This document shows, in pieces, positions 49,969-58,422 of a DNA stretch of 64,000 nucleotides. The translations under genes were made by a program, and so were the position numbers. The stretch is from contig CALBKH010000008.1 of assembly GCA_937892955.1 (NCBI GenBank), positions 1 through 64,000 on the forward strand, given 5' to 3'. The notes under the pieces are model-generated. The model did not search any database. It saw only the letters and a list, made by a program, of their open reading frames with translations, and had not been told where the DNA came from. The DNA is from an uncultured Alphaproteobacteria bacterium (lineage in GTDB: Bacteria > Pseudomonadota > Alphaproteobacteria > Rhizobiales > Ancalomicrobiaceae). Position 1 is the stretch's first letter, and the number at the start of each line of letters is the position of its first letter.

Positions 49969-50925
49969 ATGCAGAGACCGAACCGGGCAACCGCCTTCGC
50001 CACCTTCTTCGCCGGCGCGACGATCGCCCTTCTGGTTTCGGCTGGCGGCGCCCTCGCCCAGACGTCGATCAAGGTGGTGGTGAACGGCGAAGCCATCACC
50101 TCCAACGAGATCGCCACCCGGGCGCGCTTCCTGCGCCTCGTCGACCGCTCGACCACCGCCGCCTCGGTCACCCGCGCGGCGATGGAGGAACTGGTCGAGG
50201 AGAAGCTGAAGCAGCAGGAGGCCAAGCGCGTCGGCATCTCCGTCTCGCAGGCGCAGGTCGACGGCGCCTTCGCCGGCATCGCGCAGCGCATGAAGGCGAC
50301 CCCGGCGCAGCTCACCCAGGGTCTCGCGGCGCAGGGCATTTCGGCCGATACGCTGAAGAACCGCATTCGCACCCAGATGATCTGGCAGCAGCTGGTGATG
50401 GGGCGCTTCTCGAAGCAGATCGCCGTCACCGACAGTCAGGTCGTCGACGCGCTGTCGAAGAAGGACGGCGGCAAGGCGGTGCAGGACGCCGTGTCCGGCA
50501 CCACCGCCGAATACAACATCCAGCAGGTGATCTTCGTCGTGCCGGCCAAGGGCGGCGACGCCGCCGGGCGACTGCGCGAGGTCGAAGCGCTGCGCAGCCG
50601 GGTGTCGGGATGCTCCGGCCTCGTCGACATCGTCAAGCCGATCAAGGAAGCGCTGGTGAAGAACCTCGGCAAGCGCACCGCCGACGAACTGCCGGAGAAC
50701 TTCCGCGAAGAGCTCGCCAAGATGGAGGTCGGCAAGCTGTCGAAGCCGAACCGCTCGGCGATCGGCTACGAGATGCTGATCATCTGCGACAAGCGCGAGG
50801 TCGCCGGCGACTTCTCGATCCGCTCGAAGGTCGAACAGGACCTGCGCAATCAGGAAGGCGAGGTCTACTCGCGGCGCTACATGAACGACCTCCGGCGCAT
50901 CGCGGTGATCGAATACAAGAAGTGA
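49969..50925 (+). CDS. surA: SurA-like periplasmic chaperone/peptidyl-prolyl isomerase
   Basis: Predicted chaperone for outer-membrane proteins such as LptD and the porins. The 318-residue precursor has a signal peptide (ATAFATFFAGATIALLVSAGGALA) and then the SurA_N core (IKVVVNGEAITSNEIATRARFLRL, EELVEEKLKQQEAKRVGISVSQAQV). A single parvulin-like region follows (YNIQQVIFVVPAKGG ... RSAIGYEMLIICDKRE). E. coli SurA has two parvulin domains, so this is the shorter alphaproteobacterial form. The ATG has AGGGG five bases upstream. It lies in the lpt operon upstream of pdxA, the E. coli order surA-pdxA-rsmA being kept. Confidence 0.85.
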   Translation: MQRPNRATAFATFFAGATIALLVSAGGALAQTSIKVVVNGEAITSNEIATRARFLRLVDRSTTAASVTRAAMEELVEEKLKQQEAKRVGISVSQAQVDGAFAGIAQRMKATPAQLTQGLAAQGISADTLKNRIRTQMIWQQLVMGRFSKQIAVTDSQVVDALSKKDGGKAVQDAVSGTTAEYNIQQVIFVVPAKGGDAAGRLREVEALRSRVSGCSGLVDIVKPIKEALVKNLGKRTADELPENFREELAKMEVGKLSKPNRSAIGYEMLIICDKREVAGDFSIRSKVEQDLRNQEGEVYSRRYMNDLRRIAVIEYKK

Positions 50926-50939
50926 GCGAGGTCCCGTCC

Positions 50940-51965
50940 GTGACCGATGCCCGTGCCCTCCCCTTGGCGCTCACCATGGGCGAGCCCGCCGGCGTCGGCC
51001 CCGACGTGACGCTCGCGGCCTGGATGCGCCGGGAGACCGAACGTCTGCCGGCCTTCCACGTGATCGGCGATCCGGCCTTTCTGCGCCGCCGCGCCGCCCT
51101 GCTCGGGCTCGATGTTCCCATCCATGTCGTGGCGGCGGACGAGACGATCCCCGCCTTCGCCACCGGGCTGCCGGTGGTCGATCTCGGCCGGACGGTCGTC
51201 GGCGAGCCGGGGCGGCCGACGGTCGGCGACGCGGCGGCGGTGATCGCGTCGATCGACGGTGCGGTCGAGGAGGTACGGCTCGGCCTCGCCGCGGCGGTCG
51301 TCACCAATCCGATCCACAAACACGCGCTCTACGACGCCGGCTTCACCCATCCCGGACACACCGAATTCCTCGGCGATCTCGCCGGGCGGTTCGCCGTGCC
51401 GGCCGACGGCGGGGCGTGGCGGCCGGTGATGATGCTCGCCGGGCCGGATCTGCGCACCGTGCCGATCACCGTCCACGTGTCGCTCGCCCGCGCGACGCGC
51501 GACCTCTCGACCGATCTGATCGTCGAGACGGCGCGAATCGTCGATGCCGATCTCAGGCGCCGCTTCGGCCTCGCCGCGCCGCGTCTGGTGGTCGCCGGGC
51601 TCAATCCGCACGCCGGAGAAGACGGAGCGATGGGACGCGAGGAGATCGAGGTGATGCGTCCCGCCATCGCGATGCTCCGGGGAGAAGGGATCGACGTGCG
51701 CGGGCCGCTGCCGGCCGACACCCTGTTCCATGCACGGGCGCGGGCGAGCTACGACGTGGCGCTGTGCCCGACCCACGATCAGGCGCTGATCCCGGTCAAG
51801 ACCCTCGCCTTCGACGAGACGGTGAACGTCACGCTCGGTCTGCCCTTCGTCCGCACCTCGCCGGATCACGGCACCGCCTTCGACATCGCCGGCACGGGCA
51901 AGGCCCATCCCGGCAGTCTGATCGCGGCGCTGAAGATGGCCGCCACGATGACCGGAGCGGCGTGA
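50940..51965 (+). CDS. pdxA: 4-hydroxythreonine-4-phosphate dehydrogenase
   Basis: Oxidises 4-phosphohydroxy-L-threonine in vitamin B6 synthesis; its product goes to PdxJ. The 341-residue protein begins with PLALTMGEPAGVGPDV, contains the metal-binding histidines in NPIHKHALYDAGFTHPGHTEFL and the later CPTHDQALIPVKTLAFDETVNVTLGLPFVRTSPDHGTA. The start is a GTG with GCGAGG nine bases upstream. Another GTG six codons earlier overlaps the surA stop (GTGA) and is equally in frame, so coupling to surA is possible. The stop overlaps the rsmA ATG by one base. Confidence 0.94.
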   Translation: MTDARALPLALTMGEPAGVGPDVTLAAWMRRETERLPAFHVIGDPAFLRRRAALLGLDVPIHVVAADETIPAFATGLPVVDLGRTVVGEPGRPTVGDAAAVIASIDGAVEEVRLGLAAAVVTNPIHKHALYDAGFTHPGHTEFLGDLAGRFAVPADGGAWRPVMMLAGPDLRTVPITVHVSLARATRDLSTDLIVETARIVDADLRRRFGLAAPRLVVAGLNPHAGEDGAMGREEIEVMRPAIAMLRGEGIDVRGPLPADTLFHARARASYDVALCPTHDQALIPVKTLAFDETVNVTLGLPFVRTSPDHGTAFDIAGTGKAHPGSLIAALKMAATMTGAA

Positions 51966-52840
51966 TGGCGCAGATCGACGACCTGCCGCCGCTGCGCGAG
52001 GTGATCGCAGCGCACGGCCTCACAGCGCTGAAGGCGCTCGGCCAGAACTTCCTGCTCGATCTCAACCTCACCGCCCGCATCGCCCGCTCCGGCGGCAAGC
52101 TCGACGGCGCGTTGGTGATCGAGGTCGGTCCCGGCCCCGGCGGCCTGACCCGCGCCCTCCTCGCCGAAGGGGCGCGCAAGGTGGTCGCCATCGAGCGCGA
52201 CCGGCGCTGCCTCGACGCCCTCGCCGAGATCGCGGCGTATTATCCCGGCCGGCTCGAGGTGATCGAGGGCGATGCGCTGGAGGTCGACTTCGCGGCGATC
52301 GTCGGGAGGGACGCGGCGGCGCTCGGCGTCGATCCGGCGACCCACAGGGCACGGCTCTGCGCCAACCTGCCCTACAACGTGGCGACGCCGCTGCTGGTCG
52401 GCTGGCTGCGCGCCGAGCCGTGGCCGCCGTGGTGGTCGGTGGCGACACTGATGTTCCAACGCGAGGTGGCCGAGCGGATCGTCGCCACGCCGGACGACGA
52501 CCATTACGGCCGACTGGCGGTGCTCGCCGGCTGGCGGGCGGAGAGCCGCATCCTCTTCGATCTCTCCCCCCAGGCGTTCACGCCGCCGCCGAAGGTCACA
52601 TCCTCGGTGGTGAAGCTGATCCCCCGCCCCTCCCCGGCCGCGGTCGATCCGGATGTGCTCGAGCGCGTCGTCGCCGCCGCCTTCGGCCAGCGCCGCAAGA
52701 TGCTGCGGCAATCGCTGAAGAGCCTCGGACCGAAGGGCGTGGCGGCGATCGAGACGGCCGGGCTCCTGCCGACGGCCCGGGCCGAGGAGATCGACGTGGC
52801 CGGGTTCGTCAGGCTGGCGAACGTCTTCGCCGCGGGATGA
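51965..52840 (+). CDS. rsmA: 16S rRNA (adenine1518-N6/adenine1519-N6)-dimethyltransferase
   Basis: Also called KsgA; dimethylates two adjacent adenines near the 3' end of 16S rRNA. The 291 residues show KALGQNFLLDLNLTARIAR, the AdoMet motif VIEVGPGPGGLTRALL, the acidic loop VVAIERDRRC and the catalytic NLPYNVATPLL. The C-terminal helical domain has KVTSSVVKLIPRP and AFGQRRKMLRQSLKSL. It is the last gene of the lpt-surA-pdxA series and converges with gmk, only 10 bases separating the stops. Confidence 0.96.
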   Translation: MAQIDDLPPLREVIAAHGLTALKALGQNFLLDLNLTARIARSGGKLDGALVIEVGPGPGGLTRALLAEGARKVVAIERDRRCLDALAEIAAYYPGRLEVIEGDALEVDFAAIVGRDAAALGVDPATHRARLCANLPYNVATPLLVGWLRAEPWPPWWSVATLMFQREVAERIVATPDDDHYGRLAVLAGWRAESRILFDLSPQAFTPPPKVTSSVVKLIPRPSPAAVDPDVLERVVAAAFGQRRKMLRQSLKSLGPKGVAAIETAGLLPTARAEEIDVAGFVRLANVFAAG

Positions 52841-52850
52841 GCGCGGGCGC

Positions 52851-53519
52851 TCATTCCGCCTTCAGCAGCCCATCGACGAAGTCGACCAGGCCGACGCGGC
52901 GCTCGCGCTTCAGGCGCTCGGCCTTGAGGATCGCCCGGACCTCTTCGAAGGCGCGGCCGAGGTCGTCGTTGACGACGATGTATTCGAAGCGGTGCCACTC
53001 GGCGATCTCGGTGCGGGCGTTGGCGAGGCGCTTGGCGATGACCTCTTCGGTGTCCTCGGCGCGGCGGTGCAGGCGGCTCGCCAGTTCCTTCATCGACGGC
53101 GGCAGGATGAAGACGGTGACGATGTCGTCGGGCAGCTTCTCGACCACCTGAACGGTGCCCTGCCAATCGATGTCGAAGAGCACGTCGCGGCCGGCGGCGA
53201 AGGCGGCCTCCACCGGCTCGCGCGGCGTGCCGTAGAAATTGCCGTGGACCTCGGCCCATTCGAGCAGCTCGCCGCGGTCGCGCATCGCGGTGAAGCGGCG
53301 CGGGTCGATGAAGTGGTAGTGGACGCCGTCGATCTCGCTCGAGCGCTTGCCGCGGGTGGTCACCGACACCGACAGGGTGATGTCCCTCTCCACCTGCAGG
53401 AGCTGGCGCGACAGGGTCGACTTGCCGGCGCCGGAGGGCGAGGCGAGGATCAGCCCGAGGCCGCGGCGGGCCTCGCGCGGCGAGGAGGCTGAGGGCGCAT
53501 CGGCGGAGGTCGAGGTCAT
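52851..53519 (-). CDS. gmk: guanylate kinase
   Basis: Phosphorylates GMP to GDP. The 222-residue protein has the P-loop LASPSGAGKSTLSRQLL, the GMP-binding SVSVTTRGKRSSEIDGVHYHF and GNFYGTPREPVEAAFAAGRDVLFDIDWQG, and the lid region HRRAEDTEEVIAKRLANAR. About 18 low-complexity residues (Ser/Ala-rich) precede the core. It ends the mltG-yicC-gmk part of the minus-strand operon. Confidence 0.96.
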   Translation of the reverse strand: MTSTSADAPSASSPREARRGLGLILASPSGAGKSTLSRQLLQVERDITLSVSVTTRGKRSSEIDGVHYHFIDPRRFTAMRDRGELLEWAEVHGNFYGTPREPVEAAFAAGRDVLFDIDWQGTVQVVEKLPDDIVTVFILPPSMKELASRLHRRAEDTEEVIAKRLANARTEIAEWHRFEYIVVNDDLGRAFEEVRAILKAERLKRERRVGLVDFVDGLLKAE

Positions 53520-53563
53520 GGGGCGTCGTTCCGAGGCGGGGGCCGGCTCGCCGGCGGCCGAGA

Positions 53564-54451
53564 TCATTCGATGTTCTGGATCTGCTCGCGCAACTGATCG
53601 ACCACCGCCTTCAGATCGAGGCCGATGGTGGTCAGTTCGCGGTCGTTCGCCTTGGAGCAGAGCGTGTTCACCTCGCGGTTGAACTCCTGGGCGAGGAAGT
53701 CGAGGCGACGGCCGACGGCGCCGCCGCCGCTCATCAGCCGGCGCGCCTCGGCGACATGGGCGACGAGGCGATCCAGCTCTTCGCGGATGTCGGCGCGGGT
53801 GGCGATCAGCACCGCCTCCTGATGCAGGCGCTGCGGATCGAGGGTCGGCACCTGATCCATCAGCGCCGCCACCTGTTCGGCGAGGCGGGCGCGGATCGCT
53901 TGCGGCGTACGCGCCGGGCAAGCCTCGGCCGCCGCGGTCAGGCGTTCGATCTCGTCGATGTGGCCGGTGAGTACTCGACCGACGGCGGCGCCTTCGCTCG
54001 CCCGCGCGGCGATCAGGCCGTCGACGGCGGTCGCGAGCCCGGCGAGCAGGGCGGCATCGAGAGCGGCGCGGGTCGCCTCGTCGTCCTCGACCTCGGCGGT
54101 CTCGAGCACGCCCTTGATGCCGAGGATGCCGTCGAGGGTCGGCGCGGTGGCGTCGATCTTCTCGGCGATGCGGTTCATCGCCGCGAGGACGGCGGCGAGC
54201 ACCTCCTCGTTGACGCGCAGCGTGGTGGCGCCGGCCTCGCGCGTGAGCGTCAGCGAGACCTGGACGTTGCCGCGGGCGAGGCGCTCGGCGATGCGGTTGC
54301 GGGCCGGGATCTCCAGCCGGTCGAGGCCGGGCGGCAGACGCAGGCGGACGTCGAGACCCTTGCCGTTGACGGAGCGCAGCTCCCAGGTCCAGCGCTGGCC
54401 GCAGGCGGAGCCGTCGAGGCGGGAGAAACCGGTCATGCTGTGGAGCGACAT
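53564..54451 (-). CDS. yicC: YicC-family endoribonuclease
   Basis: The 295-residue protein belongs to the YicC/YloC family, recently tied to RNA degradation and shown to cleave RNA in E. coli. The N-terminal signature MSLHSMTGFSRLDG and ELRSVNGKGLDVRLRLP is present, as are the C-terminal ADIREELDRLVAH and GRRLDFLAQEFNREVNTLCSKANDRELT. Pairing with gmk 44 bases downstream is conserved across bacteria. Upstream, a three-hairpin repeat separates it from mltG in the same transcription unit. Confidence 0.93.
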   Translation of the reverse strand: MSLHSMTGFSRLDGSACGQRWTWELRSVNGKGLDVRLRLPPGLDRLEIPARNRIAERLARGNVQVSLTLTREAGATTLRVNEEVLAAVLAAMNRIAEKIDATAPTLDGILGIKGVLETAEVEDDEATRAALDAALLAGLATAVDGLIAARASEGAAVGRVLTGHIDEIERLTAAAEACPARTPQAIRARLAEQVAALMDQVPTLDPQRLHQEAVLIATRADIREELDRLVAHVAEARRLMSGGGAVGRRLDFLAQEFNREVNTLCSKANDRELTTIGLDLKAVVDQLREQIQNIE

Positions 54452-54512
54452 GGGCGCGGATCCTCGACGCGGGCGAGCGGGCGCCGGTCGGACCGGCCTC
54501 CGCGAGGTTGGC

Positions 54513-54647
54513 TCGTAACATCGGACATCGGACATCGGAAAGAACCGATGGTATTCCTGACGCGAATTTCTCATGCCGCCGATGCACATGAGAAATTCGC
54601 GCGTCTCGAAAGGCCGGGTGCGGCGGCACCTTCGGCCTCCGGCATCA
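54513..54647 (-). repeat. three-hairpin intergenic repeat, subfamily 2, copy 2
   Basis: Read on the minus strand it starts TGATGCCGG, its TGA being the mltG stop. It has GGCCGAAGGTGC/GCACCCGGCC, then GCGAATTTCTCAT/ATGAGAAATTCGC, then a degraded third stem in which GATGTCC is repeated. It is the opposite-strand relative of the copy at 22,607. It lies between mltG and yicC inside a probable operon. Confidence 0.85.
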
Positions 54648-55943
54648 GTTCTGCTTCGACGTCCCCGGCTTCGGCGTGACGTTGCGGGTCGGCGCGACCG
54701 GCGGCGGCACCTTGCCCTGTTCGATGGCGCGCCAGCGGGCGACGTTGCGATTGTGCTCGTCGAGCGTCTCGGCGAAGGCGTGGCCTCCGGTGCCGTCGGC
54801 GACGAAGAAGAGCTCGTTGGTGCGCGACGGATTGGCCACCGCTTCCATCGCCGCACGACCGGGATTGCAGATCGGACCCGGTGGCAGACCCTGGATGCGA
54901 TAGGTGTTGTAGGGATTGGGCGAAGCGAGGTCGGCGCGGGTGATGGTGCGCCCCTCGAGCCAGGCCTTGCCGCCGTAGATGCCGTAGAGCACCGTCGGAT
55001 CGGTCTCGAGCCGCATGCCCTTGCGCAGGCGATTGATGAAGACGGCGGCGACGCGCGGTCGCTCGTCGGCCTTCGAGGTCTCCTTCTCGACGATCGAGGC
55101 GAGGATGACGAGGTCGCGCGGGGTGGCCAGCGGCAGGCCGTCGGCGCGGTGCGCCCAGATGTCGGCGAGGCGGCGGTCCTGGGCCTTCTTCATCTGCTCG
55201 AGGATCTGCTCGCGGGTGGTGGTGCCGCGCGAGTAGGAATAGGTCTCCGGCAGCAGCGCCCCCTCTTCGGGGATCGCGGCGATCTTGCCGGTGAGGATCG
55301 TATCGTCGAGCAGGCGGCGCACGATCTGGTCGCTCGACCAGCCTTCGGGGAAGGTGATGCGATGCTGGACCGAGCGTCCCTCGGTGATGATCTCGAGCGC
55401 GTCGCGCATCGAAATGTGCGGCGGGAATTCGTATTCGCCGGCCTTGAGGTGTTCAGCCGCCTTCATCAGGCGGGTGCCGAGGTGGAAGGTGGTGGCATCG
55501 GCGACGACGCCGTTCTTCTCGAGGAGATCGGCGATGCCGCTCGGCGAGGCGTTGTTGGGGATCACCACCACCACCGGCGCGGAAAGCGGACCGGCGGCCT
55601 CGAAGCGCTGCTTGGCGTAGAGAACGAAGCCGCCGATCGCCACGGCGAGAATGGTGAGGAACGAGAAGACGCCGTTGAGGAAGACGATGGTCGGGTTGCG
55701 CGCGGCCTTCGAGCGGGTCTTCGCCGGCGGCGGCGGTACCTCGGCCGGTTCGATCGCGGCACGCGGGCTCTTGGGCACGCTGCGCACCGACTCGGAAGTG
55801 GGCTCGGTGGCGGGCGGTACGATCTCGCGGGCCGCGGCCTCGACGGACTTCATGTCCTTCGCCGCATCGAGGGCGACGGGATCGGGCGTGTGGGTCGCGC
55901 CTTCGGCCGCTTCCGCCTGGTGATCGGTCTTCTCGGAGGTCAT
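54645..55943 (-). CDS. mltG: endolytic murein transglycosylase MltG (YceG-like)
   Basis: Inner-membrane enzyme that cuts nascent glycan strands and so limits their length. The 432 residues have an unusually long Pro/Ala/Glu-rich cytoplasmic N-terminus (1-85), a membrane helix at about 88-108 (FLNGVFSFLTILAVAIGGFVL), a LysM-like segment (VVVIPNNASPSGIADLLEKNGVV) and the catalytic domain with the glutamate in LASIVEKETSKADER. INRLRKGMRLETDPTVLYG and SPYNTY-like SPNPYNTYRIQGLPPGPI follow. The ATG has GAGGTGAC upstream. It lies between fabF and yicC, as in other Hyphomicrobiales, with repeat elements on both sides. Confidence 0.94.
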   Translation of the reverse strand: MTSEKTDHQAEAAEGATHTPDPVALDAAKDMKSVEAAAREIVPPATEPTSESVRSVPKSPRAAIEPAEVPPPPAKTRSKAARNPTIVFLNGVFSFLTILAVAIGGFVLYAKQRFEAAGPLSAPVVVVIPNNASPSGIADLLEKNGVVADATTFHLGTRLMKAAEHLKAGEYEFPPHISMRDALEIITEGRSVQHRITFPEGWSSDQIVRRLLDDTILTGKIAAIPEEGALLPETYSYSRGTTTREQILEQMKKAQDRRLADIWAHRADGLPLATPRDLVILASIVEKETSKADERPRVAAVFINRLRKGMRLETDPTVLYGIYGGKAWLEGRTITRADLASPNPYNTYRIQGLPPGPICNPGRAAMEAVANPSRTNELFFVADGTGGHAFAETLDEHNRNVARWRAIEQGKVPPPVAPTRNVTPKPGTSKQN

Positions 55944-56137
55944 GTCACCTCGGGGCTCGTGGCTACCTGACGTTCGGTCTCGTCGAGATGCGGGACGATC
56001 GCGGCGAAAACGCGTCGATCCCGTATCTTCGCCGCGCCGGCGCCTCCTCGAGGGACGCGGCGGCCGACCGAATCTCGCGGGCCCATTAGGACCACCCCGG
56101 CGCCCCGGCGCAAGCCGAGGCGCGCGGACGCGACGTC

Positions 56138-56267
56138 TCATACCGAGTTCACGAAATTCGGACTCGTCCGAATTTCGTGGGTTGCGGCCCGACCGGCCGA
56201 CGCCCGTTCGGGCTTGCCTTCGCGGATGACGTTCCGAACAGGTCGGAACTTCATCCGCTCGGTATCA
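56138..56267 (-). repeat. three-hairpin intergenic repeat, subfamily 1, full copy
   Basis: Read on the minus strand it starts TGATACCGAG, its TGA being the fabF stop; on the other side it ends TCATACCGAG, a near-perfect 10-bp terminal inverted repeat. The stems are GCGGATGACGTTCCGA with its partner (56,222-56,258), GCCCGTTCGGGC (56,202-56,213) and CACGAAATTCGGAC/GTCCGAATTTCGTG (56,150-56,179). It lies between fabF and mltG in the operon. Confidence 0.87.
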
Positions 56268-57524
56268 GTCGACCTTGCGGAAGATCACCGTGGCGTTGGT
56301 GCCGCCGAAGCCGAAGGAGTTGGACAGCGCGACGTCGATCTTCTTCTGTTTGGCCACGTGCGGCACGAGGTCGAGCGCCGTCTCCACCGAGGGATTGTCG
56401 AGGTTGATGGTCGGCGGGCAGATCTGGTCGCGGATGGCGAGGATCGAGAAGATCGCCTCGATGGCGCCGGCGGCGCCGAGCAGATGGCCGGTCATCGACT
56501 TGGTCGAGGACATCGCCACGTTGGCGGCGTGGTTGCCGAGGATGCGCTCGACCGCGGCGAGTTCGATGCCGTCGGCCATGGTCGAGGTGCCGTGGGCGTT
56601 GATGTAGTCGATGTCGGCGGGCGAGATCTCGGCGCGCTTGATGGCGGCGGCCATGCAGCGGTAGGCGCCGTTGCCGTCCTCGCTCGGCGCGGTGATGTGG
56701 AAGGCGTCGCCGGACATGCCGTAGCCGATGACCTCGGCGTAGATCTTGGCGCCGCGCGCCTTGGCGTGCTCGTACTCCTCGAGCACCACCACACCGGCGC
56801 CCTCGCCCATCAGGAAGCCGTCACGGTCCTTGTCGTAGGGACGCGAGGCGCGAGTCGGCTCGTCGTTGTAGGCGGTGGCAAGCGCCCGGCAGGCGGCGAA
56901 GCCGGCGATCGACAGGCGATTGACCGGGCTCTCGGTGCCGCCAGCGACCATCACCTCGGCATCGCCCAGCGCGATGAGACGGGCGGCGTCGCCGATGGCG
57001 TGGGTGCCGGTCGAGCAGGCGGTGACCACCGCATGGTTCGGACCCTTGAGGCCGTGCTGGATCGAGACGTAGCCGCCGGCGAGGTTGATCAGGCGGCCGG
57101 GGATGAAGAACGGCGAGACGCGACGAGGCCCGCGCTCCTTGAGCGTGATCGAGGCATCGTAGATGCCGCCGATGCCGCCGATGCCGGAGCCGATGAGGAC
57201 ACCGGTCGAGAACTGGTCGTCCTCGCTCTCGGGGTGCCAGTCGGCGTCGTCGAGGGCCTGCGTGGCGGCCGCCATGGCGAAGGTGATGAACTCGTCGACC
57301 TTGCGCTGTTCCTTGGGGTCCTGCCACCGGTCGGGATCGTAGGTGCCGTTGGTGCCGTCGCCACGCGGGATGCGCGCCGCGATCTTGCAGGCGAGATCCT
57401 CGACTTCGAAGTCGGAGATGCGGACGGCGCCGCTCTTGCCGGCCAGAACGTTCGACCAAGTCGCCTCGACACCGCAGCCGAGCGGCGTGACCATGCCCAG
57501 ACCCGTGACGACCACCCGACGCAT
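56265..57524 (-). CDS. fabF: 3-oxoacyl-ACP synthase II
   Basis: Condensing enzyme of fatty-acid elongation. The 419-residue thiolase-fold protein has MRRVVVTGLGMVTPLGCG, the active-site Cys170 in VVTACSTGTHAIGDA, and the histidines in INAHGTSTMADGIE and KSMTGHLLGAAG. Its stop codon coincides with the end of a repeat element. It follows acpP by about 260 bases in the fabD-fabG-acpP-fabF cluster. Confidence 0.96.
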   Translation of the reverse strand: MRRVVVTGLGMVTPLGCGVEATWSNVLAGKSGAVRISDFEVEDLACKIAARIPRGDGTNGTYDPDRWQDPKEQRKVDEFITFAMAAATQALDDADWHPESEDDQFSTGVLIGSGIGGIGGIYDASITLKERGPRRVSPFFIPGRLINLAGGYVSIQHGLKGPNHAVVTACSTGTHAIGDAARLIALGDAEVMVAGGTESPVNRLSIAGFAACRALATAYNDEPTRASRPYDKDRDGFLMGEGAGVVVLEEYEHAKARGAKIYAEVIGYGMSGDAFHITAPSEDGNGAYRCMAAAIKRAEISPADIDYINAHGTSTMADGIELAAVERILGNHAANVAMSSTKSMTGHLLGAAGAIEAIFSILAIRDQICPPTINLDNPSVETALDLVPHVAKQKKIDVALSNSFGFGGTNATVIFRKVD

Positions 57525-57782
57525 CGCGACCTCACCTCGTCAATGACCATTCGTGACTTCACCGGAAACGGTTCGAGCGCCGCGACACGACGAAGTCCCG
57601 AGGGACTCGCCCCCGGTCACTCCGACGCGGCACGGCGCCGCCGTTCCGACATCCCTGCGACGGGCCGACAGATGTCGCCCGACGCGTGCACGCCGGCCAC
57701 GAGGGCCGGCGCGACATCTTCATGGACCGGTTCGCGCTCGCTTCGCGCGGCTCGGGAGCCGACGCGGGCCGAGCAGCCGAAC

Positions 57783-58022
57783 TCAGGCCGCCACGTTCTT
57801 CTCGAGGAACTTGACCGCGTCGCCGACGGTCAGAATCGTCTCGGCGGCATCGTCCGGAATCTCGACGCCGAATTCTTCCTCGAACGCCATGACCAGCTCG
57901 ACCACGTCCAGCGAGTCGGAGCCGAGGTCGTCGATGAAGCTCGCGTTCTCGGTCACCTTCTCGGCGTCGACGCCGAGGTGCTCGACAACGATCTTCTTCA
58001 CGCGTTCAGCGATGTCGCTCAT
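57783..58022 (-). CDS. acpP: acyl carrier protein
   Basis: Carries growing acyl chains on a phosphopantetheine arm. The 79-residue acidic protein shows the canonical sequence around the modified serine, Ser37 in DDLGSDSLDVVELVMAFEEEFG, and starts MSDIAERVKKIVVEHLGV. The gene is flanked by gaps of about 400 bases (to fabG) and 260 bases (to fabF), which suggests its own promoter for the high expression usual for ACP. A bacterial-type AcpS is encoded at 11.6-12.0 kb. Confidence 0.97.
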   Translation of the reverse strand: MSDIAERVKKIVVEHLGVDAEKVTENASFIDDLGSDSLDVVELVMAFEEEFGVEIPDDAAETILTVGDAVKFLEKNVAA

Positions 58023-58422
58023 GTGCTTATCTTCCCAGAACAGGATAAACCGACCCCGAACCACCGGCATTTCGCCGGCGCCCCGATGTGAACCTCCGGA
58101 TGGCGCCTCGCGACTTCGCGCTCGACCCCGAGTGCGGTGAGGCACCCCGGAGAGGACCGACCCGGCGCGCGCCGGAGCGATCCTTCGACCCCGCGCGGCG
58201 TCCCTCGGGATGAGCCACCACGGGAAAACTTCCCACGTCCTTCTCCGCCCCCCGGCGAAACTCGGGAGAAGGTGTCGCCCGGCTCCCAAAGCCGAACGTC
58301 CTCTCCCCGCCCTCTTCGGGCCGGACCGGGTCGTGCTAGCACACTTTCCCGGCCTTGACCAGTGACCGACGGGATGGTGGGAGGCCCACCTCGGCAATCT
58401 GCAAGATTGCCGAATTCATCAA
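58023..58422. other. intergenic region between fabG and acpP
   Basis: About 400 bases without a gene, unusually long for this cluster. It contains a 10-base palindrome GTGCTAGCAC at 58,333-58,342 following AAAGT on the minus strand, which could be part of an acpP promoter, and short G/C inverted repeats. The hairpin after fabG is listed separately. Confidence 0.45.
58392..58412 (-). terminator. hairpin after fabG
   Basis: Perfect 9-bp stem CGGCAATCT/AGATTGCCG with a 3-base loop, about 10 bases after the fabG stop. With no U-tract it may attenuate read-through into acpP or protect the fabG 3' end. Confidence 0.5.

Noticed and set aside
58333..58342. Palindrome GTGCTAGCAC as an acpP operator or promoter.
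   Set aside because: Too short, about 310 bases from acpP, and no convincing -35 element; kept only as a remark.
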